64,000 nt of DNA from JACQAP01 sp035275265 (GTDB taxonomy: Bacteria; Pseudomonadota; Gammaproteobacteria; Burkholderiales; JACQAP01). This document shows, one piece after another, positions 1 to 7,740 of this stretch. Each line of letters begins with the position of its first letter. Position 1 is the stretch's first letter. Made by a program: the position numbers and the translations under genes. Under the pieces are notes generated by a model. The model worked only from the letters and a program-made list of their open reading frames with translations. It was not told the origin of the DNA and ran no database searches. Where the stretch lies: contig DATENC010000028.1 of NCBI GenBank assembly GCA_035275265.1, positions 105,625-169,624 on the forward strand, in the 5' to 3' direction.

Positions 1-47
1 CGGCAGTGTTCTCCTCCTACGCCACGAGGCACGGGTTCGTTAAAGCC

Positions 48-291
48 TCACAGTGCCCGGTAGAAAATGCGCCGGCACAGCATCAGCACAACCAATTGCA
101 GGCTGAAACCGTGTTCTTGTGAGAAAATATCGCCTGCGTCAATAAATTTAGCCACCGTCTCCCCGCGCAAGGTCCGAATTCTACCAGCTATGTCTCGATT
201 CTCTTCAGTGATGCAATTCGAACCACAATCCGTGCCGACGCGATCGCACACCGTCTTGCACAGCACCCCGCGTGGTGACTGAAAGAAACTC
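48..291 (-). pseudogene. Possible truncated 3' end of an unknown gene
   Basis: On the minus strand an open frame runs leftwards from about position 291 to a stop at 48. Its translation has protein-like composition (Cys-rich start, a charged helix, then a basic C-terminus ending RRIFYRAL). No start codon or RBS is visible on the non-coding side. The frame continues into the 5' end of the divergent plus-strand gene at 292, where it must be antisense. I do not recognise the family. It could be the C-terminus of a gene cut off when the neighbouring gene arrived, or chance. Nothing else is seen in positions 1-291. Confidence 0.25.
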
Positions 292-1884
292 ATGAACGGC
301 CAGAGATATTGCGCGGTATATGACTTTGGGCTGTTTCCGTATGCCCTCGGGGATGTTCTTACCTGGAATGTACAGACGGCGATCCGCTGCGAAGAACTGG
401 GCCGCGAGCGGGTGGACACCTACATTTGCGTGGACGAGCGTCACCCACCGAACGTATTCCAGAGAGACCTTATTACCGCTGATAACTGCGAATTGTTCTT
501 CAGTGAGGTGTTTGGTGCGTTCGGGACGCATCCAAAACCCGGCAACGTCTTCCTATATCGCCGTCGTGAAGGAATGCTGGAACGGTTGCGCGAGGCATGC
601 AGGGACGATGCGGCAAACTCGGAGGACTTGGCCGAGTACGAACGGGCACTGGCCGACTACGAAGGGGCGTTGACAAAACGCGGGAATGGGCGGACGGCAA
701 TGATCGGTTGGCCAGCCTTGATGCTGGAGTATTTCACCAAGAGCATCCATTCCCATGAGCGGATAAACGCCTACGCGGCGGCGCATGGCAGGATCCCGCT
801 ATTGCGCCCAAGCATGGGTTGCGAGCCAGACGTGAGCGCGTTGCTGACAAAACGATTTGCCGGCAACAGGATCGTGACAATTCAGATGCGGCTCCGCCGT
901 CTCGATGCCGGATACGGTGCAGAGAATACCTACTGGCGGGATTCGGATTTCCTGGAATGGTACGAGTTTCTCAAGGAGGCCGGTAAAACGCATCCGGACG
1001 TGCAGTTCGTGGTCATGGGGCGCTTGCAGGAGAAGCCGCTCGAGTTGCTGAGACTACCGAACGTGATCAGCCTTCGCACCCTGGGCCTGGGGCTTGGACA
1101 TGAACTGAGCCTGCTGTTGAGAAGCGACCTGTTTATCGGCACGTCGAGCGGTTTCGCCGCCCTGGCCAACTTTTCCGAGGTCCCCTATTTCATCACCAAA
1201 ATGAATCCCGGGGCGTGCCGAGCTTTCGCGATTGCACCGGGGAGTGAACGCCTGCCGTTCGCAAGCGAGCGCCAGATTCTAGTTTATGAGCCCGAAACCC
1301 GGGACCTGTTGATGCGGCTACTGGAGCGAGGATTGCATGGCGTTCCGCCGCGCCGCGGTACCGGGAATCCTCCATCAGAGGAAGCCATCGACCCCCGAGC
1401 CTGGGAATGGGAACAGTCCCGGTGGCTGCTACCCGGAGCGACCACCAATCGGTTTTTCACCGACGACTGGTACAGTGACCAGGAGACTGCCTTCCTTGTC
1501 TGGCCGAGGATCAAGGAAGCAAGTATCGCCTGGCACCGCGGCTTGAAGGACCTCTCCTGGACGGTTTTGCATCGTGTCGAAACCAATTTTCCGCGCATGT
1601 GCGAACGGTTTCCGGAGTTCCTTCGACTCCGGGCAAAACTGGCGGTCGAGAGAAACGAGCCGGAGATTCTCACGAGCTGCAAGGCAAATCTAAAAAGGCT
1701 GACCGTTCATGGCGAGAGGTTTGCCCGAATCGCGATCATACTCGTTCAGCGGTGGCGCTGGAGCTACCCGCTCAGAATGCGCGGCAGGAAGCGGCTCTTA
1801 TATGTATGGGAACGCAAGCACAGGATTCCGAGGAAACTGGCAAATCTTCTGATGAATCTTGCCGCGACGCGAAACGGCTTTTGA
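292..1884 (+). CDS. Glycosyltransferase-like protein, unusual family (paralogue of the 17.7 kb gene)
   Basis: 530 aa, soluble, no signal peptide. The N-terminus has YDFGLFPYALGD (residues 10-21). Near residues 270-301 there is a HEL-S-LL-RSD stretch followed by FIGTSSGFAAL and a PYFIT strand. Both blocks recur in the same order in the 349-codon frame at 17728-18777, so these are paralogues. The GSSSGF/GTSSGF loop placed after a 'rank-and-file' helix resembles the donor-binding half of GT-B/O-fucosyltransferase-type enzymes, but that is inference. It has about 190 extra C-terminal residues compared with the paralogue. ATG start after a weak purine-rich site (GAAAG). It is followed closely by a relic of a membrane-protein gene. 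Confidence 0.6.
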   Translation: MNGQRYCAVYDFGLFPYALGDVLTWNVQTAIRCEELGRERVDTYICVDERHPPNVFQRDLITADNCELFFSEVFGAFGTHPKPGNVFLYRRREGMLERLREACRDDAANSEDLAEYERALADYEGALTKRGNGRTAMIGWPALMLEYFTKSIHSHERINAYAAAHGRIPLLRPSMGCEPDVSALLTKRFAGNRIVTIQMRLRRLDAGYGAENTYWRDSDFLEWYEFLKEAGKTHPDVQFVVMGRLQEKPLELLRLPNVISLRTLGLGLGHELSLLLRSDLFIGTSSGFAALANFSEVPYFITKMNPGACRAFAIAPGSERLPFASERQILVYEPETRDLLMRLLERGLHGVPPRRGTGNPPSEEAIDPRAWEWEQSRWLLPGATTNRFFTDDWYSDQETAFLVWPRIKEASIAWHRGLKDLSWTVLHRVETNFPRMCERFPEFLRLRAKLAVERNEPEILTSCKANLKRLTVHGERFARIAIILVQRWRWSYPLRMRGRKRLLYVWERKHRIPRKLANLLMNLAATRNGF

Positions 1885-1960
1885 GTCGGCGAGGAGTTGA
1901 ATAATAGAAACCTATTTTGACTACCTGCCATGGATTTCCCTGATCCTTGGCTACGGAATC
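1795..1960 (+). repeat. Diverged direct repeat, copy 1
   Basis: It covers the last about 30 codons of the gene ending at 1884 plus the start of a downstream membrane-protein gene. The second copy is at 5817-5984 in the same orientation. Protein-level similarity upstream of the stop is visible as HRIPRKLANLLMNL here versus RGIPWKLARIVMRL there. Nucleotide identity is highest across the intergenic AGGAG...GAATAATAGAAACC segment. Confidence 0.6.
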
Positions 1961-2232
1961 TCAATGAACAACTTAAGCGTTTCAAGAAGCACACTGGTTG
2001 CCAGATGCTGCTATCAAGGTTCTACCTCCGCAGAGAGCCGATCGTATACACACCCGCGGATGCGTGCCACTGCTCCATAGCTAGAGACCTTGATGTGCTA
2101 GCGGCGTGCATCTGTTTTCTCACGAACCAAGCGCAAGACCCGCGACCCAAACTTGATTGCTAGCGCAGGTTCTCCCGCGCCGAGGAATTCGACCACCCCG
2201 AGGCGCCACTTCTCGTCGAGGACACGACGAAG
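1885..2232 (+). pseudogene. Relic: 5' end of a membrane-protein gene, then unassigned DNA
   Basis: This is a stretch of about 350 bp without an intact gene. Positions 1885-1960 match 5906-5984, the region leading into the intact membrane-protein gene. They share AGGAG, GAATAATAGAAACC and codons for FDYLPWISLILGYGI. Several differences between the copies are synonymous (GAT/GAC, TTG/CTG, TAT/TAC), so this copy was once under coding selection. Homology stops at 1960; the frame then runs through unrelated residues to a stop. From 2232 back to 2098 a minus-strand frame of about 40 codons (LDEKWRLGVVEFLGAGEP...) is open with no good start. It may be a second relic. Confidence 0.6.
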
Positions 2233-3621
2233 TTACGGCCTACTAAAGAACATCAGCCACCTCGTTTTGGTCAACCGCAGTTCATCTACCAAGCGGCAGC
2301 GCTCTCCGAACAGACTGCGGAATGCGGTTTCGGTATAGTCGTCATAGGTTGCCCGCCTATTCTGTGCAAGGGTCTTGAACATAGGGTCGTCCTTGGCGAC
2401 AAACTCGACGATCACGTGATCGGCGAGTGAGGAAATGAAGTTCACAATATGACTGAGAGGGATGCCTTCGGTCACGCGCAGGTGATGAATCAGTGCCAGT
2501 GCAAGGAGGCAGTCAGGTTTACCTCGGGCGAACAGGCTCTGTCGCTCTCGGTTATTCCATCCGCAACCGGCCGACGGGTTAGCCAGATCCATCACCAGGG
2601 GTAGAATCCGCTTCTCGCCGTTGCGTCTAAGGGTGGAGAAGAGCATCTCGACCGACTCGAAGTCCGCATCCATCGCGACGACGTAATCGAAAAATGGCGC
2701 CGCGAGAAAAGAGAACTCCCCGGTATTGCATCCAAGATCCCACAATAGCTTCCGCCGGGGCATGCGTTCGAAAGCCCCCGAGACGAATTTGTTCTTCGCC
2801 GCAAGTTCATCCCCGCTGTAAGCGCGGGTGTCAGTGTAGCCCGCCCAATGGCCTTGGGGTGGTCGGAAGGCAAGGCGCTCAACGCTCCGAGCCAGGACAA
2901 CGAACATGTGATGTAGCATCTCGCGCGTGAAGTGAAGGGCCGCAGGCAAGGCGCGGGAGGCGGACGGATGACTGTAGCGTTGTTCGAGAAACGCATGAAG
3001 ATAGACGTACTTCAGAACGGTAGGATGCCACCAGTACCGTCCACCGAAGATTTTGGCTGTGAGGCGGCTGTCCATGCCGCCGAGGCTCCCGCGGAGGAAG
3101 GGAGAGAAGGGAATCTTCAGAAACGCGGAAATCAGCAGCGGGCTGAGCATCGTTGAGCAGAACTGACCAAGCGCCGCCCAAGGCATTCCCGTCTCGTATC
3201 TCTGCACTGAGCCCGCGTCGATGAAGACCCGGCGTGCGCCGACGAACTGGACGTTGAACGCGGAGGCATCCTTCAGAATCAAGTCCTTTTCGAACAGCCG
3301 CGCGATGAGTGTCAAGTGCAATGTGGCGGCTTCCTTGAGCATCGAGAAGCACCATTCGTACGGGTAGCTGACGAACGGAATCCTTGGATGGCACAGGACC
3401 AGCTGGTCATTCGACTTGTTCGCCGGAAACGTGTCGGACGCCGGCGCGAGCTCGGACCTGACCACGAGCCCTTCTTCTTCCAGCTTTTCTTTCAGGCCGC
3501 TGGCCATGTACGCGCGCCAATCCTCGGCGCCGTCATCAGACAGCACTCTGTACACCCTATCCTCGGCGAGGAAGACACTCGAGAAAGGATCGCGGAAACT
3601 GCCTGGCTCCTGCTTCAACAC
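2233..3621 (-). CDS. Kinase-like domain fused to SAM-dependent methyltransferase
   Basis: 462 aa, cytoplasmic. Residues 295-304 (DLGCNTGEFS) are a class I methyltransferase motif I, followed by an acidic ribose-binding position (MDAD, 317-320). The N-terminal half (about 1-230) carries LKDASAFN (116-123) and FIDAGS (133-138). Spacing and residues recall the catalytic loop (D..N) and metal-binding Asp of the protein-kinase/aminoglycoside-phosphotransferase fold. That reading is inference. NoeA-type nodulation methyltransferases have similar length. GTG start preceded by GGAG at 7 nt. It is last in a minus-strand operon after the sulfatase-like gene and the small membrane protein, suggesting a joint role in decorating the glycan. 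Confidence 0.65.
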   Translation of the reverse strand: MLKQEPGSFRDPFSSVFLAEDRVYRVLSDDGAEDWRAYMASGLKEKLEEEGLVVRSELAPASDTFPANKSNDQLVLCHPRIPFVSYPYEWCFSMLKEAATLHLTLIARLFEKDLILKDASAFNVQFVGARRVFIDAGSVQRYETGMPWAALGQFCSTMLSPLLISAFLKIPFSPFLRGSLGGMDSRLTAKIFGGRYWWHPTVLKYVYLHAFLEQRYSHPSASRALPAALHFTREMLHHMFVVLARSVERLAFRPPQGHWAGYTDTRAYSGDELAAKNKFVSGAFERMPRRKLLWDLGCNTGEFSFLAAPFFDYVVAMDADFESVEMLFSTLRRNGEKRILPLVMDLANPSAGCGWNNRERQSLFARGKPDCLLALALIHHLRVTEGIPLSHIVNFISSLADHVIVEFVAKDDPMFKTLAQNRRATYDDYTETAFRSLFGERCRLVDELRLTKTRWLMFFSRP

Positions 3622-3648
3622 GAAGTCGCTCCGCGGGTTACGCCGCCT

Positions 3649-3921
3649 CTACCTTTCGGGCGGCGAAAAAGGATCACTCTTCTTTCTTCGAAAGAACGTT
3701 CGGACTTTGGCCCAGTAACTCTTGATCAGCCAAGCTACAGCCGCGACACCGCCGAGCAGCATCTGCAGAAGGAGCAATCCCACCGTTGGGTCAATATATG
3801 CATGGGCAGCGCCGGGCAACGCAAAAAGCAGCAACCCGAGCACGATCCAGCCAATCGAGGGGATCCGGGCGTATCGAGTCATTCGCATGGCATGGCGTTG
3901 TTCAATCTCAGGGCGTCGCAT
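3649..3921 (-). CDS. Small YIDP-type membrane protein
   Basis: 90 aa. After a short basic N-terminus comes a hydrophobic segment ending in ALPGAAHA, then YIDPTVGLLLLQMLLGG, a second hydrophobic stretch and a basic tail (KVRTFFRRKKSD). Small proteins with AYIDPG/T-G-LLQ-GG are often found next to sulfatase-like or exopolysaccharide genes; their role is unknown. The start at 3921 is chosen because GAGGAGA lies at 3931-3937, 9 nt upstream. It overlaps the end of the sulfatase-like gene by 14 bp, so translation is probably coupled. A much longer upstream reading frame exists but lies antisense-free inside the sulfatase gene and has no support. Confidence 0.65.
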   Translation of the reverse strand: MRRPEIEQRHAMRMTRYARIPSIGWIVLGLLLFALPGAAHAYIDPTVGLLLLQMLLGGVAAVAWLIKSYWAKVRTFFRRKKSDPFSPPER

Positions 3922-5530
3922 CAAAGCGGATCTCCTCAACAAAAGGATGTCCTTTCCAGCGCGGATCTGAAAGAACAAAATGACGGTCCGGAATATACGG
4001 ATAGCGGCGGCCATCGAGGCAGGCAAATACCATCCGGAACGTGTTGACCGGCGAGATACCGTCGTACGGGAGGTGCCCGCACTCCTTGGGAAGCCGGTAT
4101 GCATTCAGGATCGCGAAGAGCTCTTTTGCCGCTTCAGTGCGGACCCACTCGGCCCGATCCCGCCTCCGAAGGTCGCCGATCGAAAACGTACCGTGGTCGG
4201 CCTGAAGCACAATGAGCGCACCCGGATCCTTCTGGACGATCGCGCGAATTGAGCTGAGCGTCATTCGATTCAGACAATTGAGCTGCTCGGAATAGGCGCG
4301 CCGGATCGTCGGGGTAGAAATCCAGCCGGGAATCTCATGAGGAGGCCTGCGGCGACAGTTGGAGTCCCAGGCGAAGTTATGCATTCCGACCGTGTGCAGA
4401 AAGAGGAAAAAGGGCTGCTTGTACCTTGCAAGATCGAGGCTAGCCAGACGATCCACGGTGAACGACTGGTAAACTGCTTGGCCGCTCGCCTCCGGGTTGA
4501 GCCAAGCCACGAGCCCGTCGGGTAAATTCTTCCGGAACCTGTATACGAGTTGAGGTACTGGGGACAGATACGACAGACCGGAGAGAAATTCGTACGAGGT
4601 ACGCATCGGTTCCAAACACACTTCATTGTATCTGGAGCATTTCAATTTGTCGAAAAACCCATTGTTGGCGAAGATGTAAGTGTAACCGCGTCGCTTGAGT
4701 TCCCTTGCCACGATCGTTTCTCCCGAAATAACATTTGCCCTTATCCAAGATAGATTCCAGAGAAAGGACACATCCATCGAGGGCAGCAGATAGGTCATGT
4801 TCCAAGTGGTCAGCAGGGACGCCAACGTGAAGTTGTAGTTCGAGTATGTTCCACGGGGAAAAACGAATCCGAGCTTTGTAGCGAATTGAATGAATGGCCC
4901 GTTGTCGTAGTGGTAAAGCTCCATTAGCACGTCATGTCGCACATAGGAATCTTGAGAGATAAAGTACACATTTGGTCGAATCCTCGGCGGTTCCCGGTGG
5001 GACATGATCTCATCGGGCATCTGCGAAACGTTGAAGCCCTCGTAGCGTGCCGTGCCATAACCAGCTTCGGGGGCAGCTATGACTGCGACAGATCGAGCAA
5101 GTGGATACAACAGTATCGAGACGAAAAAGATTTGCATGGCAACGAGTCCCTGAGATGACTTCGCCAACTTTCGAACCGTTAGCACCGCAATGCAGGTGCC
5201 AAATAGCCAGAGCGGCAGGGAAATCTTCAGAGACTCCAAACCCAGAATTCCAGAGATGTCCTTAAAAAGAAAAAGCGAAAAAACAAAAACCGAAAGTCCC
5301 AGGAGAGGGATGCTGAAGGGGACTCTCAGAATCCTCGAAATCGCGAAGCATGCGATCACGCAGAAGAGACATAGGCCCGCAGCGAGAAGCCACACAAGAA
5401 GATGCTCCTCGCGGCGCCCCTCATTCGCGATGGCGAAGTTAAGCAGCGGGGATGCGATTAAAGAGACACACGCGGTCATTGCCGTCAGTACTTGTACGCG
5501 TGCGAAAAGAATTTTACTGCGGTCTTTCAT
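3908..5530 (-). CDS. Membrane sulfatase/alkaline-phosphatase-superfamily enzyme
   Basis: 540 aa. Five hydrophobic segments fill residues about 10-155. A periplasmic domain follows, starting with NVYFISQDSYVRHD (187-200) and containing YSNYNFTLASLLTT (229-242, where the nucleophilic Thr/Ser would lie) and ADHGTF near the C-terminus (metal-binding D-H). This layout matches LtaS/OpgB-like enzymes that transfer phosphoglycerol or phosphoethanolamine, or cleave sulfate or phosphate esters, on the outer face of the inner membrane. Substrate unknown; a phospho-substituent on the polysaccharide is plausible. ATG start; first gene of the minus-strand trio ending at 2233. Confidence 0.7.
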   Translation of the reverse strand: MKDRSKILFARVQVLTAMTACVSLIASPLLNFAIANEGRREEHLLVWLLAAGLCLFCVIACFAISRILRVPFSIPLLGLSVFVFSLFLFKDISGILGLESLKISLPLWLFGTCIAVLTVRKLAKSSQGLVAMQIFFVSILLYPLARSVAVIAAPEAGYGTARYEGFNVSQMPDEIMSHREPPRIRPNVYFISQDSYVRHDVLMELYHYDNGPFIQFATKLGFVFPRGTYSNYNFTLASLLTTWNMTYLLPSMDVSFLWNLSWIRANVISGETIVARELKRRGYTYIFANNGFFDKLKCSRYNEVCLEPMRTSYEFLSGLSYLSPVPQLVYRFRKNLPDGLVAWLNPEASGQAVYQSFTVDRLASLDLARYKQPFFLFLHTVGMHNFAWDSNCRRRPPHEIPGWISTPTIRRAYSEQLNCLNRMTLSSIRAIVQKDPGALIVLQADHGTFSIGDLRRRDRAEWVRTEAAKELFAILNAYRLPKECGHLPYDGISPVNTFRMVFACLDGRRYPYIPDRHFVLSDPRWKGHPFVEEIRFDATP

Positions 5531-5705
5531 TCGACCGCTGGGGCTAAAGAGTCATCGCCCGGACGCCAACGTGTGGTGGAATCGCGTGTGCATGCGTTGG
5601 AGGGTTAAAAACATCACGAACGGTATCTGCCTTTCCGTCGCGGTGGCCTCGCATCTACGACCTTTTTGAATTGCGACACCGATCCATTCGAGAAGTTCGT
5701 TCCGA

Positions 5706-5711
5706 TATAAT
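5706..5711 (+). promoter_or_regulatory. Perfect -10 hexamer (TATAAT), possible promoter
   Basis: TATAAT occurs at 5706-5711 in the divergent region between the sulfatase-like gene (minus) and the membrane-protein gene (plus). No convincing -35 is seen at 16-18 bp spacing (TCCATT at 5683). It could drive the plus-strand gene across the relic at 5724-5924. Confidence 0.25.
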
Positions 5712-5723
5712 GTACCACAACGT

Positions 5724-5924
5724 TTGAAGCGGGACCCTCAACGAGGTGTTGCTCTGCTCGATCTGCGCCCGCTTTCTCCGCAATGCTTGATCTCGGGGAC
5801 ATTCAAGAACTGTCACCACTTCTATATCTCGGATGGCCAGCGCGGAATTCCATGGAAACTGGCGAGAATTGTGATGCGCCTAAGTTCACTGGGCGAATCG
5901 GCGCGTGAGCCGGTTAGGAGCTGA
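5724..5924 (+). pseudogene. Relic: C-terminus of a paralogue of the 292-1884 gene
   Basis: The frame ending at 5924 contains RGIPWKLARIVMRL, which aligns with the C-terminus of the intact gene at 292-1884 (HRIPRKLANLLMNL). The DNA alignment continues through the stop region of that gene. The stop aligned with TGA 1882-1884 is TGA 5906-5908, now out of frame, so at least one small indel has occurred. Upstream of about 5815 nothing of the gene is recognisable. The rest of 5531-5723 shows no coding signal. Confidence 0.5.
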
Positions 5925-5984
5925 ATAATAGAAACCCTCTTTGATTACCTGCCATGGATTTCCTTGATCCTTGGCTATGGCATC
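5817..5984 (+). repeat. Diverged direct repeat, copy 2
   Basis: Partner of 1795-1960. Here the downstream gene is intact and the upstream gene is a relic; in copy 1 it is the reverse. The 3.8 kb between the copies carries the minus-strand sulfatase-like operon. Confidence 0.6.
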
Positions 5985-7595
5985 CTGACCCACGGAGTCA
6001 TCGTTCTGAATGACGGGCTGTATTGGGACGGCTGGCTGGTGGATGTCTGGCAACAGAACAAAGACAAGAACTCCATGCGCCGATTTTATTCAGAAGTCGG
6101 CATGCCGTATCTCTACTTCGAACACTCGATCCTGGGCCGTTTTCCATCACGGAACCTTGCCTATCGGGCGATCTCCCTTTTCTCTATCCTGTCTATTGCG
6201 GTCTTCGTTTTTCTGACCGCGGTGCACACGAACGTGTTCAACCCACTGCAGGCAGCAGTGATTGCGCTGTTGCTTCTTTCGTATCCCGCCTACGCGGTCA
6301 CATTCGATGGTGTAGCAAGCCTCCAATACACTTTCAAGATCGCGCTTTTTTACGTGGCCTGTTTTTGCGCAGTCACGACAATTGGCAATTCTGATAGTGC
6401 CAGCATGGCTGTCTTCGCGCTCTCACTTGTCCTTCTTTTCTTTTCGTTCAACGCCAATTCGTTGCTGGTCTACATATGGGGATTCCTGCTTTTTTATTCA
6501 TGGCTTGTATATTCGTCGACCGGGTTTAGTCGTTATGAAGTTGCAAAAGTAGTCCTGCTCGCAATGTTGCCGTTCTCATACTGGCTGTTGAAAGAGACGT
6601 TTGCTCCGCGCCATGGCTATTACAAGAACTACAACACGATACGAATAACGCCGTTCTCTGCAGTGAAAACCGGGTTGCAGGCGTTCCGATACGGCATCGA
6701 CGTGCCGATGATCAAGCCGGTACTCGAAGTAGTGCAGTGGAAGAACGCTTTCACTGTGCTTGCGAGCATTGCAATTGGCTCATTGCTGTTCGATTACGGC
6801 ATTGATTTGTGGGCGGTACAAAAAGTGAACGCACTGGCAATTCTGGCGGCTGGCTATGTACTCGCGTTCCTGGGCGCTCTGCCCTTCATACTCGTGGGAC
6901 AGGTTTTCTACGAGGGCGGATGGACTTCGAAGAACTGCATGCTTTTACACCTACCGTTCGCGCTCGTAGTTCTCGGGTGGTTGCAGTTCGTGCCCGACTC
7001 TTTCGGGATCGTTCTGATCCCGATCATCTTGCTCGCGAATGCGGTCTACATCGTCAAGATCCACCTACTCTACATCGCCATATCAGTCAAGGACAAAGCG
7101 CTGATCCGTTGGTTCTCCGCAAATCCCCAATTGAGCTCCGCGTCAGTTATCAAGATTCGCGAATCTCATTGGATTGAGTATCCATTCGAGCGTCTCGCGG
7201 ACATGTACCGGCCTGCGTACCTGTCTTGCATGGTCAAACGCATCTGGCCGGAAAGCCGCATCCTCGCGATCCTGGACGACTTGGGCTCTTCCGCAGGGCG
7301 GTCATTAACTGCGGCTGAGATTGAGCAGGCGCTCGAGGAAACCACCATAAGGTACAGTTTCGCGCCACAAGTCCAACCCGGACCTCAATATCTGATCACC
7401 ATTACCGCTACAACCGAAACATGGCGCTCGGCCGATACTGGCGAGTCCTTTCATGTGCGAAGGGAGGTTAGTCCATTGAAACAGCCTGCCATGGTTAGAA
7501 TGGCGTTTCAGTATTTGTATCGAAAATGGTTATCGCCACACCGGTTGGACAGCTTGTTCGAGCAGCACTTTGCATTTAGCGCCTCCGAATTATGA
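5964..7595 (+). CDS. Polytopic membrane protein, possible GT-C or polymerase-like
   Basis: 543 aa from TTG 5964. There are about ten hydrophobic segments across residues 1-380, then a soluble C-terminal region of about 150 residues. An early loop has NDGLYWDGW (acidic, like GT-C first-loop signatures). It could be a GT-C glycosyltransferase, a GtrII-like protein or a Wzy polymerase; I cannot decide. The true start is uncertain. Codons back to 5925 (ATAATAGAAACC...) are conserved with the relic at 1906-1960, with synonymous changes. The best RBS (AGGAG, 5916-5920) lies 7 nt before an ATA codon at 5928 and 43 nt before the TTG. Confidence 0.6.
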   Translation: MILGYGILTHGVIVLNDGLYWDGWLVDVWQQNKDKNSMRRFYSEVGMPYLYFEHSILGRFPSRNLAYRAISLFSILSIAVFVFLTAVHTNVFNPLQAAVIALLLLSYPAYAVTFDGVASLQYTFKIALFYVACFCAVTTIGNSDSASMAVFALSLVLLFFSFNANSLLVYIWGFLLFYSWLVYSSTGFSRYEVAKVVLLAMLPFSYWLLKETFAPRHGYYKNYNTIRITPFSAVKTGLQAFRYGIDVPMIKPVLEVVQWKNAFTVLASIAIGSLLFDYGIDLWAVQKVNALAILAAGYVLAFLGALPFILVGQVFYEGGWTSKNCMLLHLPFALVVLGWLQFVPDSFGIVLIPIILLANAVYIVKIHLLYIAISVKDKALIRWFSANPQLSSASVIKIRESHWIEYPFERLADMYRPAYLSCMVKRIWPESRILAILDDLGSSAGRSLTAAEIEQALEETTIRYSFAPQVQPGPQYLITITATTETWRSADTGESFHVRREVSPLKQPAMVRMAFQYLYRKWLSPHRLDSLFEQHFAFSASEL

Positions 7596-7740
7596 TTTGA
7601 GGCTTTAGCCGTTTGCGATGCACGGTATGTTCTCTGGTCACATGACTTACGACGCGGCAGATGAACAGATGGAGGCCCGCGACCGCGATCCCCACGATTT
7701 CTCTAGGATTTGTTGACTGGAAGAGGTACTGCAAAAAAGC

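Noticed and set aside
3316..4047. A 243-codon plus-strand open frame
   Set aside because: Antisense to the kinase/methyltransferase, YIDP and sulfatase-like genes; no start signal or family features.
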